From NCBI RefSeq assembly GCF_029814935.1, contig NZ_CP104582.1, positions 3,348,001-3,412,000 on the forward strand: 64,000 nucleotides of DNA, given 5' to 3'. Positions 7,572 through 16,549 of this stretch are shown one piece after another; position 1 is the stretch's first letter, and each line of letters opens with the position of its first letter. Source of the DNA: Pseudomonas sp. GD03919. Its GTDB lineage: Bacteria; Pseudomonadota; Gammaproteobacteria; Pseudomonadales; Pseudomonadaceae. Both the position numbers and the translations under genes were made by a program. The notes beneath the pieces were generated by a model. The model did no database searches, was not told where the DNA came from, and worked only from the letters and a program-made list of their open reading frames with translations.

Positions 7572-9404
7572 TTGAAACGGACATTCGCCGCCATCGCCCT
7601 AAGCCTGAGCCTGCCGCTGCATGCCGCCACCCCCGAACAACTGGCCAGCGCCCCCTACTGGATCGCCCTCGGCCACTACGAAACCGGCAAGCTCGGCGGT
7701 TGGCGCAGCTATGTCGACGACGACGACTTCTTCCTCGCCGAAGAAGGAGCCAGCAACCCGGCTGCCGAACTGCAGGCCACCCTTACGGCGCTGTATCAAC
7801 CTGCCGAGCTGGGCGACCGCCACCCGCAGTGCATCTACCCGGCGCGTACCCGTTGGCTCAAGGCCCAGTTGCAGCTCGATGACCTGCCCAGCCCCGACTG
7901 CGCCGACTATCGGAACTGGTTCGCCGATGTCAATCCGCACAGCACGGTGCTGGTGTTCCCGGCCGCCTACCTGAACAGCCCGTCGTCGATGTTCGGCCAT
8001 ACCCTGCTACGCATCGACCAGCCGGATATCGACAGCCACAACACCGCACTGCTGAGTTACGCGCTGAACTTCGGCGCCTTCATCGAAGGTGACGACAACA
8101 GCATCCTGTATGCCTGGCGCGGCCTGATGGGCGGCTATCCCGGCCTGTTCGCCCTGGTGCCCTACCGCGAGAAGCTCAGCGAGTACAACCGTCTGGAAAA
8201 CCGCGACCTGTGGGAATACCGGCTGAACCTCACACCGGAAGAAACCGCGCGCATGGTCGAGCACGTCTGGGAGCTCAAGCAGATCCGCTTCGACTACTTC
8301 TTCTTCGACGAGAACTGCTCCTACCGCCTGCTGGAGCTGCTGGAAATCGCCCGCCCCGGTATCGAGCTGACCGAACACTTCCCGCTCACCGCCATCCCCA
8401 CCGATACCGTGCGCGCGGTCAAGGATGCCGGGCTGATCGAACGCATCGACTATCGCCCGTCGCGTGAACGCGAGTTGCTGGCACGCGCCGAACCGCTCGA
8501 TAGCGACGAACAAGCCTGGGTGCTGCACCTGAATGAAAACCCAGCACAACTGGACGATGCCGACTTCCTCGCCCTGCCGGCAGAACGTCGCGCGCTGATC
8601 CAGGACGCCGCCTTCCGCCTGGTGCGTTACCACGCCAACGATGAAGAACGCAGCAGCAACGCCCAGCGCAGCTTCCAGTTGCTCGGCGCGATCAACCGCA
8701 ACCCGCCGCCACCGCTGGAAGTCGAGCGCCCGCCGTTGCCCGAGGAAGGCCACCAATCGCGTACCTGGCAACTGGCCGGCGGCAGCCGCGATGATCGCGC
8801 CTTCGCCGAATACGGCCTGCGCATGGCCTACCACGACCTGAACGACAACCTCGACGGTTTCCCGCTCGGCGCACAGATCGAGATTCTTCAGCTCAAGCTT
8901 CGCCAGTACGAGAACAATCACTGGCAACTGCAGCGCCTGGACCTGGCCAACATCCGTTCGCTGACACCGCGTAATGCCCTGCTGCAGCCGCTTTCCTGGC
9001 AGATCGGCGGCGGCCTGGAACGCGTGCTCGGCGAAAATGGCGACACCCCGCTGGTCGGCCATATCAGCGGCGGCGCCGGTGCCACCTGGCAATTACACCA
9101 CGACCTGCTCGGCTTCGCCCTCGGCACTGCACGCCTGGAATACAACGAGGACTTTGCCGCCGTCGTCTCTCCGGCACTCGGATTCAATAGCGGCCTGCTG
9201 TGGCGCAACCCGCTGGGCAACCTGAGCCTGGAAGCGGCTGGCGATTACTTCCATAACGGCGAAGTACGCCGGCGCCTGTCGCTCAACCAGCAATGGGAAG
9301 TCTCGCGCAACCTCGGCCTGCGCCTGAGCGCCCAGCGCGAGTTCAGCCAACTGGCCACCCCCGTCAACGAGGTGAAACTGGAGCTGCGCTGGTATCACTA
9401 TTAA
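7572..9404 (+). CDS. DUF4105 (Lnb N-terminal periplasmic domain) protein
   Basis: A 610-residue exported protein. A signal peptide (residues 1-18, cleavage after HAA) is followed by a DUF4105/Lnb N-terminal domain, a predicted papain-like (NlpC/P60-related) fold, with NSPSSMFGHTLLRI and FFFDENCSYRLLELL blocks holding the likely Cys/His residues. The C-terminal 200 residues alternate short hydrophobic strands and end in a Tyr-rich LELRWYHY, suggesting an outer-membrane beta structure. The substrate is unknown. The start is TTG at 7572; no in-frame ATG precedes the signal peptide and the Shine-Dalgarno is poor, so initiation may be weak. A small exported-protein gene follows 65 bases downstream, plausibly co-transcribed. 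Confidence 0.85.
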   Translation: MKRTFAAIALSLSLPLHAATPEQLASAPYWIALGHYETGKLGGWRSYVDDDDFFLAEEGASNPAAELQATLTALYQPAELGDRHPQCIYPARTRWLKAQLQLDDLPSPDCADYRNWFADVNPHSTVLVFPAAYLNSPSSMFGHTLLRIDQPDIDSHNTALLSYALNFGAFIEGDDNSILYAWRGLMGGYPGLFALVPYREKLSEYNRLENRDLWEYRLNLTPEETARMVEHVWELKQIRFDYFFFDENCSYRLLELLEIARPGIELTEHFPLTAIPTDTVRAVKDAGLIERIDYRPSRERELLARAEPLDSDEQAWVLHLNENPAQLDDADFLALPAERRALIQDAAFRLVRYHANDEERSSNAQRSFQLLGAINRNPPPPLEVERPPLPEEGHQSRTWQLAGGSRDDRAFAEYGLRMAYHDLNDNLDGFPLGAQIEILQLKLRQYENNHWQLQRLDLANIRSLTPRNALLQPLSWQIGGGLERVLGENGDTPLVGHISGGAGATWQLHHDLLGFALGTARLEYNEDFAAVVSPALGFNSGLLWRNPLGNLSLEAAGDYFHNGEVRRRLSLNQQWEVSRNLGLRLSAQREFSQLATPVNEVKLELRWYHY

Positions 9405-9469
9405 ATGGCAGCGAGCGGATTGCAGGCTTCTATACTGAAATTCCCATCGCCCGTTTCAGGAGAGTCACC

Positions 9470-9715
9470 ATGCGTCGCACACTCTTGTTTCTCGCTGCTG
9501 CCCTGATCAGTCTGCCGCTCTGGGCCATGCACTGCCCGCAGGACATGGCCAAGATCGACGCACTGCTGCAAAGCGACCCACCCTCCGGCCCCGAGGTGCT
9601 GGCCAAGGTGCAGGAGTTGCGCGCCGAAGGTGAAGCCCTGCACAAGGCCGGCGATCATGCCGAGTCGGTCAAGGTGCTGGGCGAAGCCCTCGATCTGCTG
9701 GCCGCCAGCGAATGA
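9470..9715 (+). CDS. Small exported protein
   Basis: An 81-residue protein with a clear Sec signal peptide (MRRTLLFLAAALISLPLWA) and a mature part of about 62 residues that is helical and charged, ending HAESVKVLGEALDLLAASE. The mature part resembles a single TPR-like helix pair. One cysteine is present (HCPQDM) just after the cleavage site, but without a lipobox. The ATG follows CAGGAGAG. Its position after the DUF4105 gene suggests a shared periplasmic role (inference). Confidence 0.75.
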   Translation: MRRTLLFLAAALISLPLWAMHCPQDMAKIDALLQSDPPSGPEVLAKVQELRAEGEALHKAGDHAESVKVLGEALDLLAASE

Positions 9716-9731
9716 CGCACGCCGGGCTTGC

Positions 9732-12647
9732 TCAATAGCCGCTGTACAGCAAGCCCAGCGCGACCTGACGCACCTCTTGCAGATCCACCGGCTTGCTCAG
9801 GCAAGCCGATGCGCCGCGTGACCTGGCGTCTTCGAACAACCGATCATCGGCCACTGCGCTGATCACCATCACCGGCACATCACGCAAACGTGGCTCTGCG
9901 CGCATCGCATCGAGAATATCCAGGCCGTTGCCGTCGGGCAGGTCGATATCCAGCAACACCAGCGCAGGCTCACTGTCCTGCAATTCGGCCAGTACCCGCT
10001 GGCAGGAACCCACGCCCCTGACCTCGGCAAACCCTCGCAAGGATGCCTGGAGAATCTTCATACAGGCCGGGTGATCCTCCACGCACAGCACCTGTACCAG
10101 ACTTTTCACGGCCTGCGCCGGCGCTTCGGCTGCCTCGTCAGCCTGTCCGTCAGGGCTGGCTGCACTGGGTATGTCAAGCCAGAAGCGACTGCCCACACCC
10201 GGCTCGCTGCGCACGCCGATCTCGCCATTCATCAACGTGGCCAGTTCGCGGCACAGCACCAGGCCGATACCGGTGCCGGGAATGTTCGAACTCTCCCGGC
10301 CGAGGCGCTGAAATGGCTGGAACAGCTGCGCCTGCTGCTCGCTGGAAAGCCCTGGCCCGGTGTCGTCGACCCACAATCGCACACCGTCGGCACGCACCTC
10401 GTAGCCCATGCGAATCATCCCGCGCGGGCTGTTGTACTTGATCGCATTGGACAGCAAGTTGAGCAGAATCTGTCGCACCCGACGTGGGTCGCCCTGCACG
10501 AACAAGGGCGGCACGGCGGCCTCCATCACCTGCAATTGCAGGTGCTTCTGCTGAACTTCGGGCTGTACCAGCTCAGCACAGCCCTTGAGCAGCGCGCCGA
10601 TTTCGATGGGTTGCAGTTGCAACTGCTGACGCCGACTTTCGATGCTCGACAGATCGAGGATGTCATCGACCAGCAACGTGAGATGGCGGCTGGCACTGAC
10701 GATCTCGCGCGCGTAATCGTTCTCCAGCCTGGCGTCCTGCTTGTCCTGTAGCTCCATCTCGATCAACTGCGCGAAGCCATGGATGGCATTGAGCGGCGTG
10801 CGCAGCTCATGGCTCATACTCGACAGGAAGCGACTCTTGGCCTGACTGGCGGCGTGTGCTTCCAGGCTGGCATGACGCAATTCCTCCTGCACCTGCTTGA
10901 GGCGGGTGATATCGACATGCGTACCAGCGATACGCAGCGGCCAACCACTTTCATCGCGCGTCAGCACCTTGCCTCGAGTGAGCAGCCACAGATATTGCCC
11001 ATGACAGTCGAGATAGCGGTATTCGGCATCGAAGAACTCTTCTCTGCTGTCAGCGAACAGCTTGCGCAGGTGGCGTAGACGCTCCACATCATCCGGATGC
11101 ACACGCTGATTGAACTCACTCAACGTCAGGTGCCTGGCCCCAAGCCCGAACCGCCGCACGAAGCGCTCGCTGAGGTCGATGGTCAGATCACGGGTATCGA
11201 CCTGCCAGAGGCTTTCAGTGGTGCTCTCCAGCACCAGTTGCAGGATGCTCTGAGCTTCCTGGCGTTCCTGTTCGCTGGCCTGCAGCTGTTTGCCCGCCTG
11301 CTGTACGGCCTCTGCCAGACGGCTGACCTCGGTGATATGGCTGTCTGGAACAGCAGGCAGATATCGGCCCTGGCCGAGGCTGGTCGCCATATCGACAACG
11401 CCATCGATGGGGCGCGCCAGTTGTTCGCTCAGCTTGCGTGAGCGCAGCCACATCAGGCCGAAGAACAACAGATAGAACGCTGACAGCCCGGCAATCAACA
11501 GGTAACCGATCTGCATGTAGCGCTCGGCCAACTGATTGGTGTCATGGAAGATCTGCTCTTCATCCACCACCAGCAGCAGACGCCAGCCGGTCTGCGGAAT
11601 CTCACTCCAGGCGACCAATTGATTACGCCCGCCGTGCTGCACTTCCTGCACGCCGCCATCGCCCTGCTTCATCGCCTGCAGCAACACGGTCATGTCCTGA
11701 TGCTTGGCCAGGTTGAAATCTTCCGGCTTAAGAACCTCGCGACGCACAGCCTCTGCGTAGGAATACTGGGTCAGCTCACGCAGCCCGAAGTCCTGCTCCC
11801 CCGCCTTGGGCAACGCCATGATGTCGTGGTCCTGGCTGACCAGCATCGCGTAGCCCTGCCATGGCACGTTGAGCTCGGCAATCTTGCCCAGCAGCTGGCC
11901 CACGGTCACGTCGAGGCCGACCACGCCCTCGAGAAAATCACCGCGGTACACCGGAGCGATGGCCGACATCATCCAGCCAAGGCCCGCCGGGTCGAGGTAC
12001 ACCTCGGTCCACATCACCTTACGTTCGGGGTTGTGCTTGGCGTCGGCCAGGTAATAGAAGTTGTAATCGGGTATCACCATGTCATGGGGATACTGCGCGG
12101 GCGTATCGAACCAGGGATAGATACGGTTGTAACTGTCCCAGGTATTGAAATACAGCGCCGCCACCAACGGGTTGGCCTGCTGGATCGAGCGCATCAGCGG
12201 ATCGAGTTGCGACAGCCGCATGGCCTTGGCGTGATCCTGCTGCGCCAGCGGCGTACTGTTGGCATAAAAGGATGCTGCGCGCCCGTCATCGCTGCGGGTA
12301 TAGAACACGCCACTGTCCGTGACTGCGTGGCGCTGATGCTCGAGCTCATCAGCCTGGAAGCGCGTATCGAGCAACGCCTCGTACGCGGCCTCACGATAAA
12401 CATGCACCAGCGACTCGATGGAGCGCAGGCGCCCATCGATGATCTGTCCTTCACGTTGCGCGGCACTGGCCAGATCCTTGACTGCCGTTTCCTGCAAGTG
12501 TTCGATCTGCGCATCACGAATCGCCTGATTGCTCAGCAGATACACCGCGATCAGCACCGACTCCACCAGAATCAGCGGTATGAGCGCACTTTGCACAAAC
12601 GCCCGCCAGATCCACTGACGCAGAGGGTAGCGGCTAGAACTCGGCAT
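9732..12647 (-). CDS. Hybrid sensor histidine kinase/response regulator
   Basis: A 971-residue membrane sensor. Order: a membrane segment near residues 14-36; a periplasmic Cache-type sensor of about 330 residues with the typical WYFDTP-like region YPWFDTPAQY; a second membrane segment (IGYLLIAGLSAFYLLFFGLMWL); HAMP; a PAS domain (ESTTESLWQVDTRD); HisKA with SMSHELRTPLNAIHGF (phospho-His); HATPase with N-box NLLSNAIKYNS and G-boxes WVDDTGPGLS and GTGIGLVL; and a C-terminal receiver with Asp in LLDIDLPDGNG. Expected to autophosphorylate and pass phosphate to its own receiver, then to a separate Hpt or regulator not seen nearby. The ATG at 12647 follows GGAAGGAG; the frame upstream runs into ssrA and is not coding. 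The ligand is unknown. Confidence 0.9.
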   Translation of the reverse strand: MPSSSRYPLRQWIWRAFVQSALIPLILVESVLIAVYLLSNQAIRDAQIEHLQETAVKDLASAAQREGQIIDGRLRSIESLVHVYREAAYEALLDTRFQADELEHQRHAVTDSGVFYTRSDDGRAASFYANSTPLAQQDHAKAMRLSQLDPLMRSIQQANPLVAALYFNTWDSYNRIYPWFDTPAQYPHDMVIPDYNFYYLADAKHNPERKVMWTEVYLDPAGLGWMMSAIAPVYRGDFLEGVVGLDVTVGQLLGKIAELNVPWQGYAMLVSQDHDIMALPKAGEQDFGLRELTQYSYAEAVRREVLKPEDFNLAKHQDMTVLLQAMKQGDGGVQEVQHGGRNQLVAWSEIPQTGWRLLLVVDEEQIFHDTNQLAERYMQIGYLLIAGLSAFYLLFFGLMWLRSRKLSEQLARPIDGVVDMATSLGQGRYLPAVPDSHITEVSRLAEAVQQAGKQLQASEQERQEAQSILQLVLESTTESLWQVDTRDLTIDLSERFVRRFGLGARHLTLSEFNQRVHPDDVERLRHLRKLFADSREEFFDAEYRYLDCHGQYLWLLTRGKVLTRDESGWPLRIAGTHVDITRLKQVQEELRHASLEAHAASQAKSRFLSSMSHELRTPLNAIHGFAQLIEMELQDKQDARLENDYAREIVSASRHLTLLVDDILDLSSIESRRQQLQLQPIEIGALLKGCAELVQPEVQQKHLQLQVMEAAVPPLFVQGDPRRVRQILLNLLSNAIKYNSPRGMIRMGYEVRADGVRLWVDDTGPGLSSEQQAQLFQPFQRLGRESSNIPGTGIGLVLCRELATLMNGEIGVRSEPGVGSRFWLDIPSAASPDGQADEAAEAPAQAVKSLVQVLCVEDHPACMKILQASLRGFAEVRGVGSCQRVLAELQDSEPALVLLDIDLPDGNGLDILDAMRAEPRLRDVPVMVISAVADDRLFEDARSRGASACLSKPVDLQEVRQVALGLLYSGY

Positions 12648-12776
12648 TGAGGCTCCTTCCGGGGGCAAGCGCAGACAGACGCAGAGCGCCATCATAGCGC
12701 CCTGCGATGGAATCCGCAGTCGACGCAGAGGAACCTTTGCCGTAAACTCCAGTCCTATCCGTAACCGCAAAGCTTT

Positions 12777-13168
12777 GGGGCCGATTAGGATTCGACGCCG
12801 GTAGCGAAGCTCGAGGTGCATGCCGACTTGGTAACAGAAGTCGTAAATCAACTGTTGCAACTTTCTATAGTTGCCAATGACGAAAACTACGAGGGCTACG
12901 CTCTCGCTGCGTAAGCGGCGCGACTAGTCCTTCTGGTAGCTTCGGCTCCAGCGATCACTAGGGGATGCCTGTAAACCTGAAGTGATTGTCATGCAGAACA
13001 GGATCGCCGCGTAGTACGTTGTGGACGAAGCGGCTAAAACTTACACAACTCGCCCAATGCACCCTGCCCGTCGGGCGGCTGAGGGTTAACTCAATAGACA
13101 CGGCTAAGCATGTAGTACCAACAGTGGAGAACTGGCGGACGGGGGTTCAAATCCCCCCGGCTCCACCA
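12777..13168 (+). ncRNA. ssrA: Transfer-messenger RNA (tmRNA)
   Basis: Rescues stalled ribosomes by trans-translation with SmpB. The 392-base mature RNA begins GGGGCCGATTAGGATTCGAC and ends GGCTCCACCA; the two ends pair as a tRNA-like acceptor stem, and a T-loop GGTTCAAATCC lies at 13144-13154. The resume codon is GCC at 12873 and the tag reads ANDENYEGYALAA, ending TAA at 12912-12914. The ALAA tail is the ClpXP/ClpAP recognition signal; the middle is longer than the ANDDNYALAA tag I recall for P. aeruginosa. A terminator follows. Its 3' end is the apparent attachment site of the downstream island. Confidence 0.97.
13134..13168 (+). other. Probable island attachment site (attL) in the ssrA 3' end
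   Basis: The T-arm and acceptor 3' part of ssrA (about 13134-13168) is directly followed by a terminator and a P4-type integrase reading away from it, the usual layout of islands integrated into tmRNA genes. The tmRNA 3' end is intact, as expected when the element carries a replacement copy. The matching direct repeat (attR) was not found in this window, so the right end lies outside or has been lost. Confidence 0.6.
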
Positions 13169-13192
13169 AACACCCTTCCCAGGAAGACCCAG

Positions 13193-13236
13193 AAAAGCCG
13201 TAAAGCCTAGAGAAATCAAAGCTTTACGGCTTTTTT
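13193..13236 (+). terminator. Rho-independent terminator of ssrA
   Basis: The stem AAAAGCCGTAAAGC (13193-13206) pairs with GCTTTACGGC (13221-13230) and is followed by six T (13231-13236). It sits 25 bases after the tmRNA CCA end and upstream of the integrase, separating the two transcripts. Confidence 0.9.
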
Positions 13237-13341
13237 ATTACCCGCATTGTCCCACCTGATCCCGGGGCATCCCACGGTTGACGGGGGCATATATGGGGGC
13301 ATAAAACACTCTTCAGCTCGCTCGGAGAGGATGTGCCCCCA

Positions 13342-14547
13342 ATGCCCCTGAAAGACACCAACTGTCGCAACGCCAAGCCTCAGGACAAGCCATACCGCCT
13401 GTATGACGAACAGGGCCTGTACCTGGAAGTACAGCCCAACGGAGGCCGTTATTGGCGATTGAAGTACCGTTTTCTGGGAAAGGAAAAGCGCCTAGCGCTT
13501 GGCGTTTACCCCGAGGTCGGCTTGCAGGAAGCTCGACGAAAACGCGATGACGCTCGTGCCCAGCTTGCCGGCGGTCAAGACCCTTCACTGCAACGGCGTA
13601 TTACCAAGGTGGTCAGCCAGCTCGACCACCAACACACCTTCGAATCGGTCGCGACGCAATGGCTCACTATTCGGGAGGGTTCTTGGGACCCGGAGTACAC
13701 CCGCACGGTTAGGCAGCGCCTTGAACTCAATGCTTACCCTTGGCTGGGGAAACTTCCGATTAGCAGCATCAGCACCCCCATGCTGGTCGAAAATCTTCAA
13801 CGTATCATCAAGCGCGGCGCATCAGAGACGGCGCGCCGTGTAGCGCAGATCTACAAACAGATTTTCGAATTTGCCGAGGCTGCAGGCATCACACCACCCA
13901 ACCAGATTGGGAATCTGTCGCGCACGCTCCCAGCCAAGAGGGTAAAACACTTTTCAGCTGTGACCGATCCAGAAAAACTCGGCGAATTGCTAAAAGCCTT
14001 GGATAGCTACACAGGTACTTTGCCTGTTTGCTGTGCGCTAAAACTGGCACCTCTTCTATTCTGCAGACCTGGCGACCTACGACACATGGAATGGTCTGAA
14101 CTCAACCTGGATGGCGGCGAATGGATCATTCCCGGGCATAAAATGAAAGGCCTCACGACCACCAGGCTGGATCGACCAGATCATCTGGTTCCACTCAGCC
14201 GGCAGGCGGTTTCCGTGCTACGCGAACTGCAACCACTGACTGGCAAGCACCGTTATGTTTTCCCATCAGCCCGGGGCGGTGATAGGCCGATGTCCAATAA
14301 TGCAGTCCTCAGCGCCCTACGCCGTATGGACATCGGCAGCGACGAGATGACAGGGCATGGCTTTCGAGCGACAGCCAGAACCATCGGCGCAGAGGTGCTG
14401 GGGTTTCGCCCCGACCTTCTGGAGCACCAACTGGCACACACAGTCAAAAACCCGCTGGGACGAGCGTACGACCGAACCTCGTTTCTGCCTGAACGCCGCG
14501 ACATGATGCAGCGTTGGTCGGACTACCTGGATGCAATAAAGGCCTGA
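13342..14547 (+). CDS. P4-type tyrosine integrase of the ssrA island
   Basis: A 401-residue site-specific recombinase. An N-terminal DUF4102 arm-binding domain (about residues 1-95; LYDEQGLYLEVQPNGGRYW) precedes a SAM-like core-binding region (100-200) and a catalytic domain with Arg in CRPGDLRHMEW, HGFRAT (His-x-x-Arg), a second His in LEHQLAH and nucleophilic Tyr in YDRTSF. All catalytic residues are present, so the enzyme should be active. The ATG at 13342 is placed 11 bases after GGAGAGG; a GTG at 13333 is the alternative. It lies next to the ssrA 3' end and ahead of an AlpA-like gene, the standard layout of P4-like islands. Confidence 0.92.
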   Translation: MPLKDTNCRNAKPQDKPYRLYDEQGLYLEVQPNGGRYWRLKYRFLGKEKRLALGVYPEVGLQEARRKRDDARAQLAGGQDPSLQRRITKVVSQLDHQHTFESVATQWLTIREGSWDPEYTRTVRQRLELNAYPWLGKLPISSISTPMLVENLQRIIKRGASETARRVAQIYKQIFEFAEAAGITPPNQIGNLSRTLPAKRVKHFSAVTDPEKLGELLKALDSYTGTLPVCCALKLAPLLFCRPGDLRHMEWSELNLDGGEWIIPGHKMKGLTTTRLDRPDHLVPLSRQAVSVLRELQPLTGKHRYVFPSARGGDRPMSNNAVLSALRRMDIGSDEMTGHGFRATARTIGAEVLGFRPDLLEHQLAHTVKNPLGRAYDRTSFLPERRDMMQRWSDYLDAIKA

Positions 14548-14954
14548 ATCGGCCTCGACCAGCGACAACGGTCTCCCAGGTTGGGGGTTGCACATCGCAG
14601 CATGATGATGCTATAAAAATCCCACGGGCGTTCATTGGACGTCACGGCATAAATACCGCATTAGGCGGTTAATTGAGTTCAATTAGCTCCCCCAGCAGTG
14701 GACTCCAAGATAGCGCAGGACATCCTAGGCATTGTTGCGCCTACATCCTGCTAACAGAGTTCTGCTCAGCCTCTCCGCAGGTGCGCCAGGCTCCCCCCGC
14801 GTCAGCTCATAGCTGAGCCGGATAAAAAATCCTCAAAATAGGTTCTCCTGAAAATTTTGCTGTTTTGCAGCCGGGAGGACACCTTCTACATCCCTAAAAC
14901 ATTGCGTATCGCAGCCCTGAGGACGCTGCGGCGCCACCGTTTGAGCACTGAAAA
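14548..14954. other. Intergenic gap between integrase and AlpA genes
   Basis: About 400 bases without a convincing gene. There is a C-rich/G-rich short hairpin just after the integrase stop (CTCCCAGG and TTGGGGG at 14573-14587) and an AT-richer part near 14820-14860 that could hold the alpA promoter. I see no tRNA, repeat or attachment core in it. Confidence 0.4.
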
Positions 14955-15191
14955 ATGGCACAACGTACCGCACCAGAGGTTGAGGAACTCCGTTTTTTGC
15001 GTTTACCCGAAGTTGAAAAAGCTACCGGAAAAAAACGCTCCACCATTTATCGTGATATTGCCTCCGGCAAGTTCCCCGCCCCATATGATCTGGGCAGTAG
15101 CAGGTCAGTCGGCTGGCTCAGCACCGAGATATCTGCCTGGATCCTGAGTCGTCCGCGCGTACAGCTGCGTGGGGTGCATAACAATGACTGA
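14955..15191 (+). CDS. AlpA-like excisionase/transcription regulator
   Basis: A 78-residue DNA-binding protein. The MerR/Xis-like helix-turn-helix is seen in FLRLPEVEKATGKKRSTIYR followed by DIASGKFPAPYDLGSSRSVGW. AlpA proteins activate the integrase of P4/CP4-type islands or act as excisionase. The end overlaps the next gene by 8 bases (ATG at 15184 before the TGA at 15189-15191), so the two form an operon. It probably controls excision of the ssrA island. Confidence 0.85.
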   Translation: MAQRTAPEVEELRFLRLPEVEKATGKKRSTIYRDIASGKFPAPYDLGSSRSVGWLSTEISAWILSRPRVQLRGVHNND

Positions 15192-15750
15192 CGTACCATC
15201 CCCACTGCGCGCGCAGACCCAGTGGTTTCATTTGTTCAAAGCAATGGTCGATCACGGTGAGGTGGCCCGAATCGGCCCCCACGCGTTTACGGTTTATGCA
15301 GTGATTAAGGCACATGCCAATTATCACTCCGGCATAGCGTATCCGGGCATCGAACTGATCGCTGAAAAATCCGGCGTCAGCCCAGCACAGGTCAAACGTG
15401 CACTGGGAGTGCTCCAAGCAGCAGGCCTTATCACAAAGACAAGAAACGGCCGATCCAATCACTACACCCTACGCGAAAAAATCCAGGTCACTGAGGCTGA
15501 CCTACTGCACACTGTAGCAACCTGGGACTACGTGCCAAGCCGCACCCAACACGCCGTTTCCGAGCTCAAAAAAGCAATGCTCTCCGGCGATTTCGCAGGC
15601 ACTCAGATCCTGAACATCGAGCGACTAAATATACAAATCAACCTGGCCGGAGGTAATTCCCAGATCGAGGACACCCGAAGCATCAACCTAGATCAACTTG
15701 ACCCCAGCATCGCCAAAACGCTACGCAAACATCTCAACCGGTCGCAATGA
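15184..15750 (+). CDS. Winged helix-turn-helix protein, probable island replication/regulatory protein
   Basis: A 188-residue protein with a wHTH domain at about residues 15-95 (ARIGPHAFTVYAVIKAHANY, then SGVSPAQVKRALGVLQAAGL and NHYTLREKI), like the helix_turn_helix proteins found after AlpA in integrative elements. The C-terminal half has no clear domain. The ATG at 15184 overlaps alpA. A perfect 38-bp palindrome begins 7 bases after its stop, so it may bind that DNA (inference). A plasmid-type initiation protein is the other possibility; no replication motif is visible. Confidence 0.7.
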   Translation: MTDVPSPLRAQTQWFHLFKAMVDHGEVARIGPHAFTVYAVIKAHANYHSGIAYPGIELIAEKSGVSPAQVKRALGVLQAAGLITKTRNGRSNHYTLREKIQVTEADLLHTVATWDYVPSRTQHAVSELKKAMLSGDFAGTQILNIERLNIQINLAGGNSQIEDTRSINLDQLDPSIAKTLRKHLNRSQ

Positions 15751-15756
15751 AGTTAT

Positions 15757-15794
15757 ACACAGCTCAGAGTGATACGTATCACTCTGAGCTGTGT
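15757..15794. repeat. Perfect 38-bp palindrome
   Basis: Bases 15757-15775 (ACACAGCTCAGAGTGATAC) and 15776-15794 are exact reverse complements with no spacer. There is no T-run after it, so it is not a standard terminator. It starts 7 bases after the stop of the winged-helix gene. Candidate roles are a binding site for that protein, an origin or transfer hairpin, or a strong RNA cruciform. Confidence 0.85.
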
Positions 15795-15947
15795 GCGCAC
15801 CTGAAGGGGCTCTCTCAGCTCCCTATCGAGGCTAAACTCAGCTCACCCTGAGCCACTAAAGAGAGAGAGAAATAAGCTTATAGGGATGGTCTGAAAAAGA
15901 CTTCCGAATCTGGTGAAATACGCCGATCCCGCCAGTCAAGTTTTTCC

Positions 15948-16168
15948 ATGAAGCAGATGACCTTCGCCGACGCCGAGTACGCCGGCAAGCGCAAGCAGAC
16001 CCGTAAGGAATTGCTCCTGATCGAGATGGATCAGGTGTTGCCGTGGAAGGGATTGATTGCCCTGATCGAGCCACACTACCCAAAGGGTGAAGGTGGTCGT
16101 CCAGCCTATCCGCTGATGGCGATGCTGCGCGTGCACCTGATGCAAAACTGGTTCGGTTGGGTTCTACC
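15948..16168 (+). pseudogene. IS5-family transposase, N-terminal fragment
   Basis: The start of an IS5-type transposase: MKQMTFADAEYAGKRKQTRK, then VLPWKGLIALIEPHYPKGEG, then AYPLMAMLRVHLMQNWFGW, where homology stops at a junction with another IS fragment. The catalytic DDE part is missing. A sequence resembling the IS left terminus (GGTCTGAAAAAGACTTC, 15889-15905) precedes it. Confidence 0.8.
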
Positions 16169-16169
16169 C

Positions 16170-16300
16170 CGTTGACACGGACACTTTCGAGTAAGCTCAC
16201 ACAGAGCTGAAGGAGTGCTCATGAAGCGCAAGAAATACAACCCCTTCTCGCCAGAGCGCTGTATCAGGACACGTTCAGCAGTGTGAATCGCCCCAGGGTT
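16170..16300 (+). mobile_element. Probable IS3-type fragment
   Basis: A short start codon region with AAGGAG followed by MKRKKYNPFSPER (from 16221) resembles the beginning of IS3-family OrfA, and breaks down after about 15 codons. The stretch GTGTGAATCGCCCCAGGG at 16281-16298 resembles the terminal repeat of IS3-group elements. It is a remnant only; the family call rests on short similarity. Confidence 0.4.
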
Positions 16301-16309
16301 CATTGAGCC

Positions 16310-16420
16310 CACAACGAATACTCAGCCAAGCCGTTTCGCTGGAACGAAACCGCTGAGTCCATCATCAGCTCGGTCCAACGGGCCACGCTGGCCGCAATTA
16401 AGGTTAAGTTACTGAATTAG
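16310..16420 (+). pseudogene. IS630-type transposase, C-terminal fragment
   Basis: The frame reads HNEYSAKPFRWNETAESIIS, then SVQRATLAAIKVKLLN and a TAG at 16418-16420. The block KPFRW(T/N)xxAxxIxxSV is the C-terminus of IS630-family transposases. Everything upstream of it is lost at the junction with the preceding IS fragment. Confidence 0.65.
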
Positions 16421-16549
16421 CCGGACAGCCCAATAGCTGGATGTTAGACCTCCCACAATGTGAAAGAATGCAGGTCGTATGATCGGTGCGCGGCGGTTAC
16501 CTTTAGGCAGTAGCGCATTTTTGATATTGAGCTTTGAGTGGGGTCTCAC

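Noticed and set aside
12648..12860. Upstream in-frame extension of the hybrid kinase
   Set aside because: It runs into the tmRNA gene and lacks a ribosome-binding site; the ATG at 12647 has GGAAGGAG.
12986..13210. Open frame across the 3' half of ssrA
   Set aside because: It lies inside a structured RNA gene; not coding.
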